This document shows positions 27,651-38,300 of a stretch of 64,000 nucleotides of DNA, piece by piece. The notes beneath the pieces are model-generated. The model saw only the letters and a list, made by a program, of their open reading frames with translations. It had not been told where the DNA came from and made no database searches. This DNA comes from Acidovorax sp. 106 (GTDB lineage Bacteria; Pseudomonadota; Gammaproteobacteria; Burkholderiales; Burkholderiaceae_C). The position numbers were made by a program, and so were the translations under genes. The DNA lies in the NCBI RefSeq assembly GCF_003663825.1, contig NZ_RCCC01000001.1:4820084-4884083 (forward strand), given 5' to 3'. Numbering within the stretch: the stretch's first letter is position 1; each line of letters opens with the position of its first letter.

Positions 27651-28868
27651 TTACTTGGCGACGGGCTGGGACGCTGCGGCGGCCGAAGCTGCGGCGGCCG
27701 ATACAGCGGCATCGGTCGCTACTGAATTAGTAGCTGCTTGCGCTTTACCAACGGGCGCTGGAGCCGATTTTTGTTGATAAACCATGACCTTTTGGCCCGG
27801 AGACAGCACATGCACGCCGGTGGACACCACCTGCATGCCCGGCGTCAGACCTGACGACACCACGGCGTCGTTGCCATCGGCCGTGGCAATCTGGATGACC
27901 TGCGACTTCACGGTGCTGGTGGCAGGGTCATACACCCACACCGCAGTAGCCTGCCCCTCCTGGCGCAGGGCGCTGGTGGGCAGCTTGATGGCAGGCGCAC
28001 CCGCATGGCTCAGGGCCTTGGGCGTGACATACACCGTGGCGCCCAGTGCAGGGGATTCAGCCAGGTCAATGGCCACTTTCACCTGGAAGGTGCGAGTGCT
28101 GGCGTCAGCGCTGGCGGCCACCTCACGCACCTTGCCTGCGATGGTGTTGCCACCCGCCCAGCCGCGCACTGACACCTCTTGCCCAGCGGCCATCAGGGCT
28201 ACCTTGTCTTCAGGCACGGCAAACACCACGTCGCGCGCGCCGTCTTGCGCAATGCGCACCACTGGCGTGCCCGCTGCCACCACCTGGCCCGGCTCGGCAT
28301 CAATGCCGGTGATGACACCCGACACATCGGCCACCAGCCGCGTGTACGTGGTCTGGTTGCCCTGTGATGCCAATTGCGCGCGGGCCTGGTCCAGCGTCGC
28401 CTGCGCGGCCTTGAGCGTGGTATCGCGTCGCTCCAGCTCGGCACCGCTGATGAAGTTCTGGTCTTTCAAAGCGGCGTAGCGCTTGTAGTCTGCTGCGGCC
28501 AGGTCGCGCTGCGTGGTGGCTGCAGCCAGCTGGGCGCGGGCCGCATCGGCAGCCAATTGATAGTCTTTGGGGTCCAATTGCGCCAGCACATCGCCCGCAT
28601 TCACGCGCTGGCCCAGCTCGGCCTGGCGCTGCACGATCTTGCCCGCCACCCGAAAGCCCAGGCGCGACTCCACACGGGCGCGCACTTCACCGGCATATTC
28701 CAGCTGCGACTGCAGCGCGCCCAGGCCCACTGTCATCAGCTTGACTGAGCGCACCGGCTCTTGTGGTGGCTCGGGGCGCGAGCATGCCGCCAGCAGCGCC
28801 ACTGCGCCCAAAAGCGGTAGATACCTGGTGAACCTGTGAACGGGCCGCGAAGCGGAAGGTGTACGCAT
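27651..28868 (-). CDS. RND efflux periplasmic adaptor (membrane fusion protein), lipoprotein
   Basis: 405 residues, AcrA/HlyD type. The signal peptide has a lipobox LLAACS (lipidated Cys about residue 28). A biotinyl-lipoyl-like domain (RVAGKIVQRQAELGQRV), an alpha-helical hairpin (about 100-160) and beta-barrel/membrane-proximal domains follow. It links the permease to the outer-membrane channel. The ATG at 28868 gives a proper lipoprotein signal; the frame extends upstream without similarity. Oddity: the last ~35 residues are an Ala-rich tail (VSAAAASAAAASQPVAK), and the DNA just before it contains a copy of the dispersed double-hairpin repeat that is otherwise intergenic. Confidence 0.92.
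   Translation of the reverse strand: MRTPSASRPVHRFTRYLPLLGAVALLAACSRPEPPQEPVRSVKLMTVGLGALQSQLEYAGEVRARVESRLGFRVAGKIVQRQAELGQRVNAGDVLAQLDPKDYQLAADAARAQLAAATTQRDLAAADYKRYAALKDQNFISGAELERRDTTLKAAQATLDQARAQLASQGNQTTYTRLVADVSGVITGIDAEPGQVVAAGTPVVRIAQDGARDVVFAVPEDKVALMAAGQEVSVRGWAGGNTIAGKVREVAASADASTRTFQVKVAIDLAESPALGATVYVTPKALSHAGAPAIKLPTSALRQEGQATAVWVYDPATSTVKSQVIQIATADGNDAVVSSGLTPGMQVVSTGVHVLSPGQKVMVYQQKSAPAPVGKAQAATNSVATDAAVSAAAASAAAASQPVAK
27716..27766 (+). repeat. Dispersed double-hairpin repeat, copy 4 (inside a coding region)
   Basis: TCGCTACTGAATTAGTAGC, then TGCTTGCGCTTTACCAACGG and GCGCTGGAGCC. It matches the family layout and is the only one of seven copies located within a gene; it encodes part of the C-terminal tail of the efflux adaptor. 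Confidence 0.65.
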
Positions 28869-29130
28869 GGGAAATCCGATGAAGATAAAGGAGCGACCAG
28901 GGGCCCCCTGCACCGCCAAGAAGACTTTGCAGAGACGCCACAGCCAAGGGCCCGCCAACAATTTCCATCCGCACGCACACCCCATCCGGCTGCCGAGCCA
29001 GTCAAGCCTGAAAGTGCACGCACAAACACGCGCGCGCTGCTGTACCCACAAGGTTTGAAAACTCAAACCCAAGCGCGCATTGTCTGGAAATAAAGTGAAC
29101 GAACCCCGAACAGCCAGTCGCCAAACCAGC

Positions 29131-29150
29131 TACTGACTGACTGGTTAGTA
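29131..29150. promoter_or_regulatory. Inverted-repeat operator, TetR/AcrR-like
   Basis: TACTGACTGACTGGTTAGTA has matching ends TACTnAC and GTnAGTA. It lies in the 328-base divergent region between the efflux operon and hpnC. The motif resembles operators of TetR-type repressors of RND pumps. No tetR gene is adjacent. Confidence 0.5.
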
Positions 29151-29196
29151 ATCTATGAGATGCACCTGACCTTGTCAAGCGACAATCCACGCCGCA

Positions 29197-30099
29197 ATGA
29201 AGCCAGAACAACGCACCCCACCCGCCCCGGCCGCTGCGCCCCTGCCCGGCGCCGCAGCGCCGCAGCCCGCAGCCGTGACCCATTACGAGAACTTTCCGGT
29301 CGCCTCGCTGCTGTGCCCAGCCCATCTGCGCCCCGTCATCCGGGCGATCTACGCCTTTGCACGCACGGCCGACGACATTGCAGACGAAGGCGATGCAACG
29401 GCCAACCAGCGCCTGCAGGACTTGGCTGCTTTTGAGGCCGATCTGCGGGCCATTGCCCGAGGCCAGCCCCCCAGTGCGCGCTGGGCTTCGGTGTTCCTGC
29501 CGCTGCAGGGCATGCTCAGACGCCACCAGCTACCGGTTGCCTTGCTCACAGACCTGCTCAGCGCTTTTGCCCAGGATGTGGAAAAAACCCGCGACGCGGA
29601 AGGCTACGCCGACCGCCAAGAGCTGCTGGACTACTGCCGCCGCTCCGCCAATCCCGTGGGGCGGCTGCTGCTGCACTTATATGGTGTGAACAGCGCACAG
29701 GCCCTGCAAGAAAGCGACGCCATCTGCACCGCGCTGCAGTTGGCCAATTTTTGGCAAGACCTGAGCGTGGACATTCCACGCAATCGCCACTACCTGCCCC
29801 GAGCCGACTGCGCCACGCATGGCGCCTGCCAGTCCGAATTGCTGGCACGCCAAAACACCCCGGAGAACATGCGCCTGATCATGGAAAGCGCCGCCTGGGC
29901 CCGCGCCACCATGCTGCGGGGTGCCCCCTTGGTGCACCGCCTGCCCGGTCGCATGGGCTGGGAGCTGCGGCTGGTAGTGCAAGGCGGCTTGCGCATTCTG
30001 GACAAGGTCGAAGCCCTCAACGGCGCCAGCCTGCACACCCGCCCCCGCCTGCACGCGTGGGATTGGTGCGTGATGCTGGGGCGTGCCATCGCAATGTAA
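29197..30099 (+). CDS. hpnC: Squalene synthase HpnC (hydroxysqualene-forming step)
   Basis: 300 residues of the trans-isoprenyl diphosphate synthase/squalene-phytoene synthase fold. Asp-rich motif 1 is FARTADDIADEGDA (about 53-66), and the second is ANFWQDLSVDIPRNRHYLP. In the HpnCDE pathway HpnD makes presqualene diphosphate, HpnC converts it to hydroxysqualene and HpnE reduces it to squalene for hopanoids. The Pro/Ala-rich N-terminal 25 residues are unusual and the true start could be slightly downstream. hpnD and hpnE lie about 2.8 kb downstream, after sdaA and a binding-protein gene on the same strand. Confidence 0.9.
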   Translation: MKPEQRTPPAPAAAPLPGAAAPQPAAVTHYENFPVASLLCPAHLRPVIRAIYAFARTADDIADEGDATANQRLQDLAAFEADLRAIARGQPPSARWASVFLPLQGMLRRHQLPVALLTDLLSAFAQDVEKTRDAEGYADRQELLDYCRRSANPVGRLLLHLYGVNSAQALQESDAICTALQLANFWQDLSVDIPRNRHYLPRADCATHGACQSELLARQNTPENMRLIMESAAWARATMLRGAPLVHRLPGRMGWELRLVVQGGLRILDKVEALNGASLHTRPRLHAWDWCVMLGRAIAM

Positions 30100-30170
30100 G
30101 AAACATTCATGGGCAGCAAGCGCCACTGAAGCGACGGCGCCACACCGGGCACTCACTTCAAACAAAAATG

Positions 30171-30224
30171 CACCCTAGCGCTTACCCAACAAGCGCTAGC
30201 AGCTATTATTTCAATAGCAAATAA
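30171..30224 (-). repeat. Dispersed double-hairpin repeat, copy 5
   Basis: Reverse orientation: TAGCGCTTACCCAACAAGCGCTA palindrome, then GCAGCTATTATTTCAATAGC. The clearest copy, with both hairpins nearly perfect. Confidence 0.8.
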
Positions 30225-30415
30225 GCAGCGCTGTATGCAAGCCCACCACCCTGTCCACCTGCCAGGCCCCACGGCAAACGCAGGCTGGGCAGGGATTGTG
30301 CGCATGCCCCGGCTGCGGCGCTGCGGCTAGCCTAGGGGCCTCTCTGCAGCCACCCAACCTGCGGCCCCACAACGCCAGCGCAGCGCCAAAAGCACTGCGC
30401 CCCACGCCCTATCCC

Positions 30416-31816
<1,401 letters not shown>

Positions 31817-31921
31817 CGCGCCGCAACCAAGTATGCGCACATCGGGCACGGGTCGAATCACAATGGGGGGACAGGGTGTGACAGGGCACACCCACCGCAC
31901 TATTCACCTCCATTCATCAAG

Positions 31922-32818
31922 ATGCAACTCTCCTCCAACCTGCGTCCCTGGGCTCTGATGGCAGCCCTGGCTGTGGCCAGCGTCCCCGCATTCGCCCAAG
32001 ACACGCTCTCGCGCATCGCCAGCTCTGGCGAATTGCGCCTGGGGCACCGTGAAAAGTCTCTGCCGTTTTCGTACAAGGACACGGCCTCCGGCAAGGTCCA
32101 GGGCTATACGGTCGATATCTGCCTGCAGATTTTTGAAGAGATCAAAAAAGAACTGAAACGCCCCGACCTGCGCGTGAACTACCTGCTGGTGGACGGCAAG
32201 AACCGCATCTCCGACGTGAAGGACAACGTGGTCGATCTGGAGTGCGGCGGCACCGCCAATACGGCGGCGCGACAAAAGGAGATTGCCTTCAGCCACCACA
32301 TCTTTGTGGCGTCGTCGGCCTTCCTGGTGCGCAAGAACTCCAACATCAAGACGCTGGACGACCTGCAAGGCAAAAAGATCGCGGTGCAGGGCAAAACCAC
32401 CAACGAAAACCTGCTGCGTGCCAACGAACGCACCTTCACCCGCAAGTTCAACTACGTGTTGGTCGAAAGCACCCTGGACGCAGTGAACGCACTGGCCAAG
32501 GGGGAGGCCGATGCCGCCTTTGCCGACGATGCCGGCATCTGGATCCCGCTGACCCGCCTGGGCAAGTCCATGAACGACTACCAGTTCCTGGAAAAGCGCT
32601 TGTCGGTGGAGCCCTACAGCATCGGGTTGCGCAAGGGCGACCCCAAGTTCAAAGAGCTAGTGGACCGCGTCACGCGCCGCATGATCCAAAACGGCGAAAT
32701 GACTGCGCTGTACAAGAAATGGTTCAGTTCTGATCAAGGCACCCTGCCCATCAGCATGTTCATGAAGGAAGCCCTGCGCCGCCCCAGTGACATTGGCGTA
32801 GAGCAAATCGCTTTCTAA
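31922..32818 (+). CDS. Amino-acid ABC transporter periplasmic binding protein (GltI-like)
   Basis: 298 residues: signal peptide (cleavage near SVPAFA, residue 25) and a type II periplasmic binding fold of the glutamate/aspartate branch (SBP_bac_3). Conserved stretches include GELRLGHREKSLPFSYKD, VDLECGGTANTAARQKEIAF and FADDAGIWIPL. It binds a polar amino acid for import. No permease or ATPase gene is adjacent, so it either serves a transporter encoded elsewhere or has a sensory role. It begins 105 bases after sdaA; a serine/glutamate link is possible but unproven. Confidence 0.88.
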   Translation: MQLSSNLRPWALMAALAVASVPAFAQDTLSRIASSGELRLGHREKSLPFSYKDTASGKVQGYTVDICLQIFEEIKKELKRPDLRVNYLLVDGKNRISDVKDNVVDLECGGTANTAARQKEIAFSHHIFVASSAFLVRKNSNIKTLDDLQGKKIAVQGKTTNENLLRANERTFTRKFNYVLVESTLDAVNALAKGEADAAFADDAGIWIPLTRLGKSMNDYQFLEKRLSVEPYSIGLRKGDPKFKELVDRVTRRMIQNGEMTALYKKWFSSDQGTLPISMFMKEALRRPSDIGVEQIAF

Positions 32819-32928
32819 ACAAGCCCCGGCTGCGCTGTGGCTGGCAATTGCCTCCCAAGGGTGAGGCCTGCCAGCACAGCGCTAAATCTTGGATGCAGGC
32901 CCCGCAGCCCATGGGACAATCCCGCCCC

Positions 32929-33768
32929 ATGACACCGGAACAGTACGTCCAACAAAAAGCCGCCGCCTCGGGCAGCAGCTTCTATTACGCCTTCTTGTTC
33001 CTGCCAGCGCCCCGGCGCGCCGCCATCACGGCGTTCTACGCCTTTTGCCGCGAGGTCGATGACGTCGTTGACGAAGTCTCGGACCCGGGCGTTGCGCGCA
33101 CCAAACTCGCCTGGTGGCAAGCCGAAGTGGCCAAGGCCTTTGGCGGCCAGCCCACCCACCCGGTGATGCAGGCCCTGATGCCGCACACCCAAGACTACGG
33201 GATTGAGCAGCGGCACCTGCAAGCCGTCATCGACGGCTGCCAGATGGACCTGGAACAGACCCGCTACCTTGATTTTGCGGGCCTCAAGGGCTACTGCCAC
33301 TTGGTGGCAGGTATTGTGGGCGAGGTTGCTGCGCGCATTTTTGGCCAGACCGACGAGCGCACCACGCAATATGCCCACACGCTGGGCCTGGCGTTCCAGC
33401 TCACCAACATCATCCGCGACGTGGGCGAAGACGCCATGCTGGGCCGCATCTACCTGCCCGTGAGTGAGTTGCAGCAGTTTGATGTGAAGGCGCACGAAAT
33501 CCTCAAGCGCCAGTACTCCGACAAGTTCACCGCCCTGATGCGCTTTCAGGCCGAACGTGCACACAGCTTGTACGACGAAGCCCTGGCCATGCTGCCTGCG
33601 GCAGACCGGCGCACCCAAAAGCCCGGGCTGATGATGGCCAGCATCTACCGCACCTTGCTGCGGGAAATCGAGCACGAGAACTTCCAGGTGCTGCACCAGC
33701 GCATTCGCCTCACGCCGCTGCGCAAGTTCTGGCTGGCATGGAAGGTCCAGGCCCTGGGGCGCATGTGA
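32929..33768 (+). CDS. hpnD: Presqualene diphosphate synthase HpnD
   Basis: 279 residues of the squalene/phytoene synthase family. The first Asp-rich motif is FCREVDDVVDEVSD, the second TNIIRDVGEDAMLGRIYLP. It condenses two farnesyl diphosphates to presqualene diphosphate. ATG at 32929 matches the conserved MTPEQYVQQKAAASGSSFYY; further upstream codons are not conserved. The stop overlaps the hpnE start by one base (TGATG), implying translational coupling. Confidence 0.95.
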   Translation: MTPEQYVQQKAAASGSSFYYAFLFLPAPRRAAITAFYAFCREVDDVVDEVSDPGVARTKLAWWQAEVAKAFGGQPTHPVMQALMPHTQDYGIEQRHLQAVIDGCQMDLEQTRYLDFAGLKGYCHLVAGIVGEVAARIFGQTDERTTQYAHTLGLAFQLTNIIRDVGEDAMLGRIYLPVSELQQFDVKAHEILKRQYSDKFTALMRFQAERAHSLYDEALAMLPAADRRTQKPGLMMASIYRTLLREIEHENFQVLHQRIRLTPLRKFWLAWKVQALGRM

Positions 33769-35129
33769 TGCGCGTGGCCGTGATAGGCGGTGGCTGGGCT
33801 GGCATGGCCGCCGCCGTGGCGCTGGCGCAAAGCGGCAGCCAAGTCACCGTGCTGGAAGCCGCGCGCACCCTGGGCGGGCGGGCCCGGCGCGTACCTGTGA
33901 CCGGGGCCAATGGTGCCGAGCTCTCGCTCGACAACGGCCAGCACATCCTGATCGGTGCCTACACCCACACCCTGGGCCTGATGCGCACGGTGGGCATTGA
34001 TGTGCCCAGCGCCCTGCTGCGCACCCCGCTGGCCTTGACCTACGCCGACCAGACCGGGCTGCAACTGCCCGACCTGCCCCCCCCATGGGACGCCCTGGTG
34101 GGCGTGGCCCGCGCCCGGGGCTGGCGCTGGGCCGACAAGCTGGCTTTGCTGCGCGCCTGTGCAGGCTGGCAAATCCGAGGGTTTCAGTGCGACGCGCACT
34201 GGTCGGTGGCGCAGCTGTGCCACGGCCTCACGCCACGCCTGCTGCAAGAGTTCATTGAGCCCTTGTGCGTATCGGCCCTGAACACCCCGGCCCACGAGGC
34301 CAGCGCACAGGTGTTTTTGCGCGTGCTGCGTGACAGCCTCTTCAGTGGCCGGGGTGGCTCCAACCTGCTGCTGCCCCGCATGGACCTGGGCGCCTTGTTC
34401 CCCGAGGCAGCAGCCCGGTGGCTGGCGACGCAAGGCGCCACCGTGCACACCGGCCAGCGTGTGCAGCAACTCCAGCACACCCACACAGGTGCCGCCGAAG
34501 GCTGGCGGGTGGATGGCGCGCCTTTTGACGCCGTGGTGCTGGCCACGCACAGCACCGAATCCGCCCGCCTGGTGCGCGCGGCCTTGCCCAGCTTGCCTCA
34601 CGCAGCACAAGCCCCGATGGCCCAGTGGGCAGACACCGCCCAAGCACTGCACTTCACTGCCATCGGTACCGTGTATGCCCTGGCTCCACACGCGGCAGAC
34701 ACGACAGGCATGGGCCACACCTTGGCGCAGCCCATGCTGGCGCTGCGCCCAACACCGCAGGAACCTGCCCAGTTTGTGTTTGACCGCAGCCACCTGGGTG
34801 GCCCACCCGGCTTGCTGGCTTTTGTCGTGAGTGCCAGCGAGCAAGACCGCGCCACGCTGGAGCACCAAGTGCTGCAACAGGCACAGCGCCAGCTGGGTCT
34901 GAGTGGGCTCGTCCCACTGCAGACCGTGGTGGAAAAACGTGCCACCTTCGCCTGCACCCCTGCCCTGCAACGCCCTGCCGTGGCGCTGCTGCCCAGCTTG
35001 TGCGCAGCGGGTGACTACACGGAAGGCCCCTACCCAGCCACGCTGGAAGGCGCAACCATGAGCGGCCTGAAGGCCGCTCAACACCTGCTGGGCCGCAACC
35101 CCATTCCAGCCTCTGCCGCCGTCTCTTGA
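33768..35129 (+). CDS. hpnE: Hydroxysqualene dehydroxylase HpnE
   Basis: 453-residue FAD-dependent amine-oxidase-fold protein. The N-terminal dinucleotide-binding motif MRVAVIGGGWAGMAAA and C-terminal CAAGDYTEGPYPATLEGA (FAD contact) are intact. It reduces hydroxysqualene to squalene, the last step of the HpnCDE route. Its start overlaps the hpnD stop codon. The squalene-hopene cyclase gene is not in the window. Confidence 0.95.
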   Translation: MRVAVIGGGWAGMAAAVALAQSGSQVTVLEAARTLGGRARRVPVTGANGAELSLDNGQHILIGAYTHTLGLMRTVGIDVPSALLRTPLALTYADQTGLQLPDLPPPWDALVGVARARGWRWADKLALLRACAGWQIRGFQCDAHWSVAQLCHGLTPRLLQEFIEPLCVSALNTPAHEASAQVFLRVLRDSLFSGRGGSNLLLPRMDLGALFPEAAARWLATQGATVHTGQRVQQLQHTHTGAAEGWRVDGAPFDAVVLATHSTESARLVRAALPSLPHAAQAPMAQWADTAQALHFTAIGTVYALAPHAADTTGMGHTLAQPMLALRPTPQEPAQFVFDRSHLGGPPGLLAFVVSASEQDRATLEHQVLQQAQRQLGLSGLVPLQTVVEKRATFACTPALQRPAVALLPSLCAAGDYTEGPYPATLEGATMSGLKAAQHLLGRNPIPASAAVS

Positions 35130-35176
35130 GCCGCGTCAAATACCCTGCATTCGCCCCATGAATGTCAGGGATCGCT

Positions 35177-35197
35177 GTCTTGATCTCACATCAAGAC
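35177..35197. promoter_or_regulatory. Perfect 8-bp inverted repeat upstream of the diguanylate cyclase gene
   Basis: GTCTTGAT-CTCAC-ATCAAGAC. It lies 48 bases after hpnE and 200 bases before the cyclase gene start. It could be an operator or a weak hpnE terminator; no U-run follows. The rest of the 267-base gap shows nothing I can name. Confidence 0.4.
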
Positions 35198-35396
35198 CCG
35201 TTACAACCTGCTACGCGGCGATAAAATGGACAGCAATGCAGCCCAATGACCGCCTACCGGTCCTCTCCCAGAACGCGGTGTGTATCGGTACACCGCCCAC
35301 GGCCAGACTGCCTACCACAGGCGCGCTGGCCCAAGCCCTTGGCTGCACCGCGGGGCCTCCAGCCTCCCCTCCCATGCCGCCCATCGGAAGTGCGCC

Positions 35397-38300
35397 ATGA
35401 AAAAAATCCTCGCCCAATGGCGCATTGCTGGCACCCTGGTATTGCTGTTGTTGGCCTGTGCGGCTTATTGGTGGCAGCTTCTGGGCCAACAACGTGATCA
35501 GCTCGCCTTTGCTCAAGCGCAAACCGAGTTGCGGGCCAGCCAGGTTTCGCGCACGTTGGCAGTGCAGGTGGGTACGCTGATGGGCGGCCTTGAATATCTA
35601 GCACGCAACCTGGCAATACTGTACGAAAGCGATCCGCAGCATGCCTTCCAGTTGGCAGCAGGCAATGCGTTGGCCACTTTTCCGCCCGGTAGCCTCTTGC
35701 AGATTGCCGTCGCAGCCGCCAATGGACAGATCGTCTACTCCTCATTGACACCATCCGACGGGCTACAGACCAATGCGGTCTCGATAGAAGACCGTGCGCA
35801 TTTTCAGGCCCATACGCTGAACGCTGGGCAACGCATCTACATCAGCCGTCCGACCCTGGGGCGCCTCTCGGGCCAATGGTCAGTGCAAATGTCTTACCCG
35901 GTGGAACACCAAGGAGGCTTTGGTGGCGTGGTGGTGCTGTCGGTCAATCCAGAGTACCTCTCACGCAACTTTCGTGAAGTGTTCACTCAAGGCAAAGACG
36001 TGGCACTGCTGGTTCGCGCCGACGGGGCCTATTTGGCGCGCTCCCATCTGCAAAGCGAAGTGCTGGACCAGAACATGCCGCCTGAGCGCGAGTTTCTGAG
36101 CCACCCCGAGCGCAACAGCGGGCTGTACCAAAGCCCCGCCTCCGTCGATGGCATAGAGCGGCTGTATGCCTGGCAGCGCCTGGCCAACTACCCCCTCGTC
36201 GTCAGCGTAGGGCTGGGACGCGACCAAGCTTTGGCGACTACACGCATTGCCGTGCGCGAAAGCCGCTGGCGCAATGCGCTGGGCACAGGGGCCTTGCTTT
36301 TGGCTGCCACCTGGATTGCCGTTCTGTTTGCACGGCAAAAGCAGGACCACATGCAGCTGCAGCGCCACAAGCAACGCTACAGCCTGGCGCTGGAGGGCGG
36401 CAAGCTGGGCACCTGGTACTGGCCCTTGGGCGCAGACGAGATGCACTTTGATGTGCGCTGGCCCACCCTGCTCGGATTGCCACCGCAAGCCCAGCAATTG
36501 AATCAGCAGCAATTGCAGGCCTTCATGCACCCCAGCGACTGGGTCAAATGGCGTGATGCGTTGCAAGCCCATGTCCGGGGAGAGACGGATTACTTTGAAG
36601 CCGAACCCCGGCTGCGGCACCAAAACGGCCAATGGATTTGGGTGCACCTGCGCGGAAAGCTGGTGGACCCAGATACGACGCAGACGACGCCCCACATCGC
36701 AGGCACCTACCTGGATGTCACCCAACGGCATGAGGCGGAAGCCGCGCGTGCCGAGATGCAAACGCGCCTGTCCAAACTGCTGGCACAGGTGCCAGGCATG
36801 GTTTACCAGTTCCGGCTGCGCACGGACGGCAGCGCCTGTTTTCCTTATGCCAGTCCGGGCATCATGGACATCTACGGCATCACGCCCGAGCCGGTGCAAA
36901 CCGATGCACACCAAGCCTTTGCCAGTGTGCATCCGGAGGACATGGATCGATTGGCGGCCAGCATCCGGCAGTCTGCAGACTCGCTGGAGGCCTGGTCCTT
37001 TGAATGGCGCCAAATACGACCTGATGGCGAAGTCCGCTGGCTGGCAGGCAGAGCCAACCCCGAGCGTGAGCCCGATGGCAGCACCTTATGGCACGGCTAC
37101 ATCCACGATGTGACCGAGCAGCACGCCATGGTGGAGACGCTGCGCCGCAGCGAAGCCCGGCTGCGCCTGACCATGGCGGCCGTTCAAGACGGGCTGTGGG
37201 AGTGGGACACGCACTCCGACACCATTCTGATGGACACCCGTTGCCACGAAATCCTGGGCTATGCCACTCTGCCAGCGCCCCTGCATGTGAACACCTGGAG
37301 GCGCCTGGTACACCCTGACGACCGTCCGTCCGTACTCACCACGCTGCAACGCCAAGTCGCGCTAGGACAGCCTTTTGACGTAGAGGCGCGCCTGCGCACC
37401 AAACAAGGCACGTGGCGATGGGTGGAGATCAGAGGCAAGGTCGCCCCCGACGCCACAGGGCAGTCGGCGCTGGTGATCGGTACGCAGACAGACATCACCC
37501 AACGCATGCAGGAGGCACACCTGCGCCGTGCGCTGCTCGACAACGCAGCGGCAGCCCTGCTCATCACCACCCCCGAGCGCACCATTGCACTGGCCAATCA
37601 ACGCGCGGTGGAAACCTTCTCTGAAGACGGACTGCCTTTGCAGGGCAAAAGCACCCAGGCCCTGCACCGCCACGAAGCGTCTTACGCACAATTTCGCCAA
37701 TATGTGGACACCGTGCGCCTGCACGGCGCGGTGCAGGTGGAATACCTGCTGCGCACGGCCACCGGTGCGCTGCGCTGGTTCTCGATGCGCGGCACGCCGC
37801 TGGACCCAGAACACCCCGAAGGCGACATTGTGTGGACGCTGGTGGACACCACAGAGCGGCGCGAAACGGAAGAGGCACTGGCGACCGCCCAGGCCCATTT
37901 GCTGGAGGTGATTCAGCACTTCCCGGGGGGCGTGCTGGTACAAAACCAGGCAGGCGACGCCGTGGTCATCAACCAGGCCATGTGCGATCTATTCAACGTG
38001 CCCGCGCGCTCCGAGGACCTGGTTGGCTGCGATCGCGAGGCGCTGCTGGCGCTGGTGCCCCCTGAAGCCAGGGCCGTGCTTCCCTCACGCGAAAACCCAC
38101 ACAACGAGGGCTCCAGTGCGAGCTATGAAGTCACATTGCAAGACGGGCGCACCACACGCATCGACCTGATCCTGATGCGCACCGGAAGGGGAGACGACCT
38201 GGGCAGGCTGTGGCTGGCGCAAGACATCACCGAGCGCCGCCGCCACGAACGCACGCTGGAGCGGCTGGCCGCCACAGACACACTCACCGGCTTGCCCAAC

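Noticed and set aside
35130..35396. Possible c-di-GMP riboswitch or small gene before the diguanylate cyclase
   Set aside because: No GEMM-type conserved core is visible and the 80-codon frame here has no ribosome-binding site or similarity; only an 8-bp inverted repeat could be supported.
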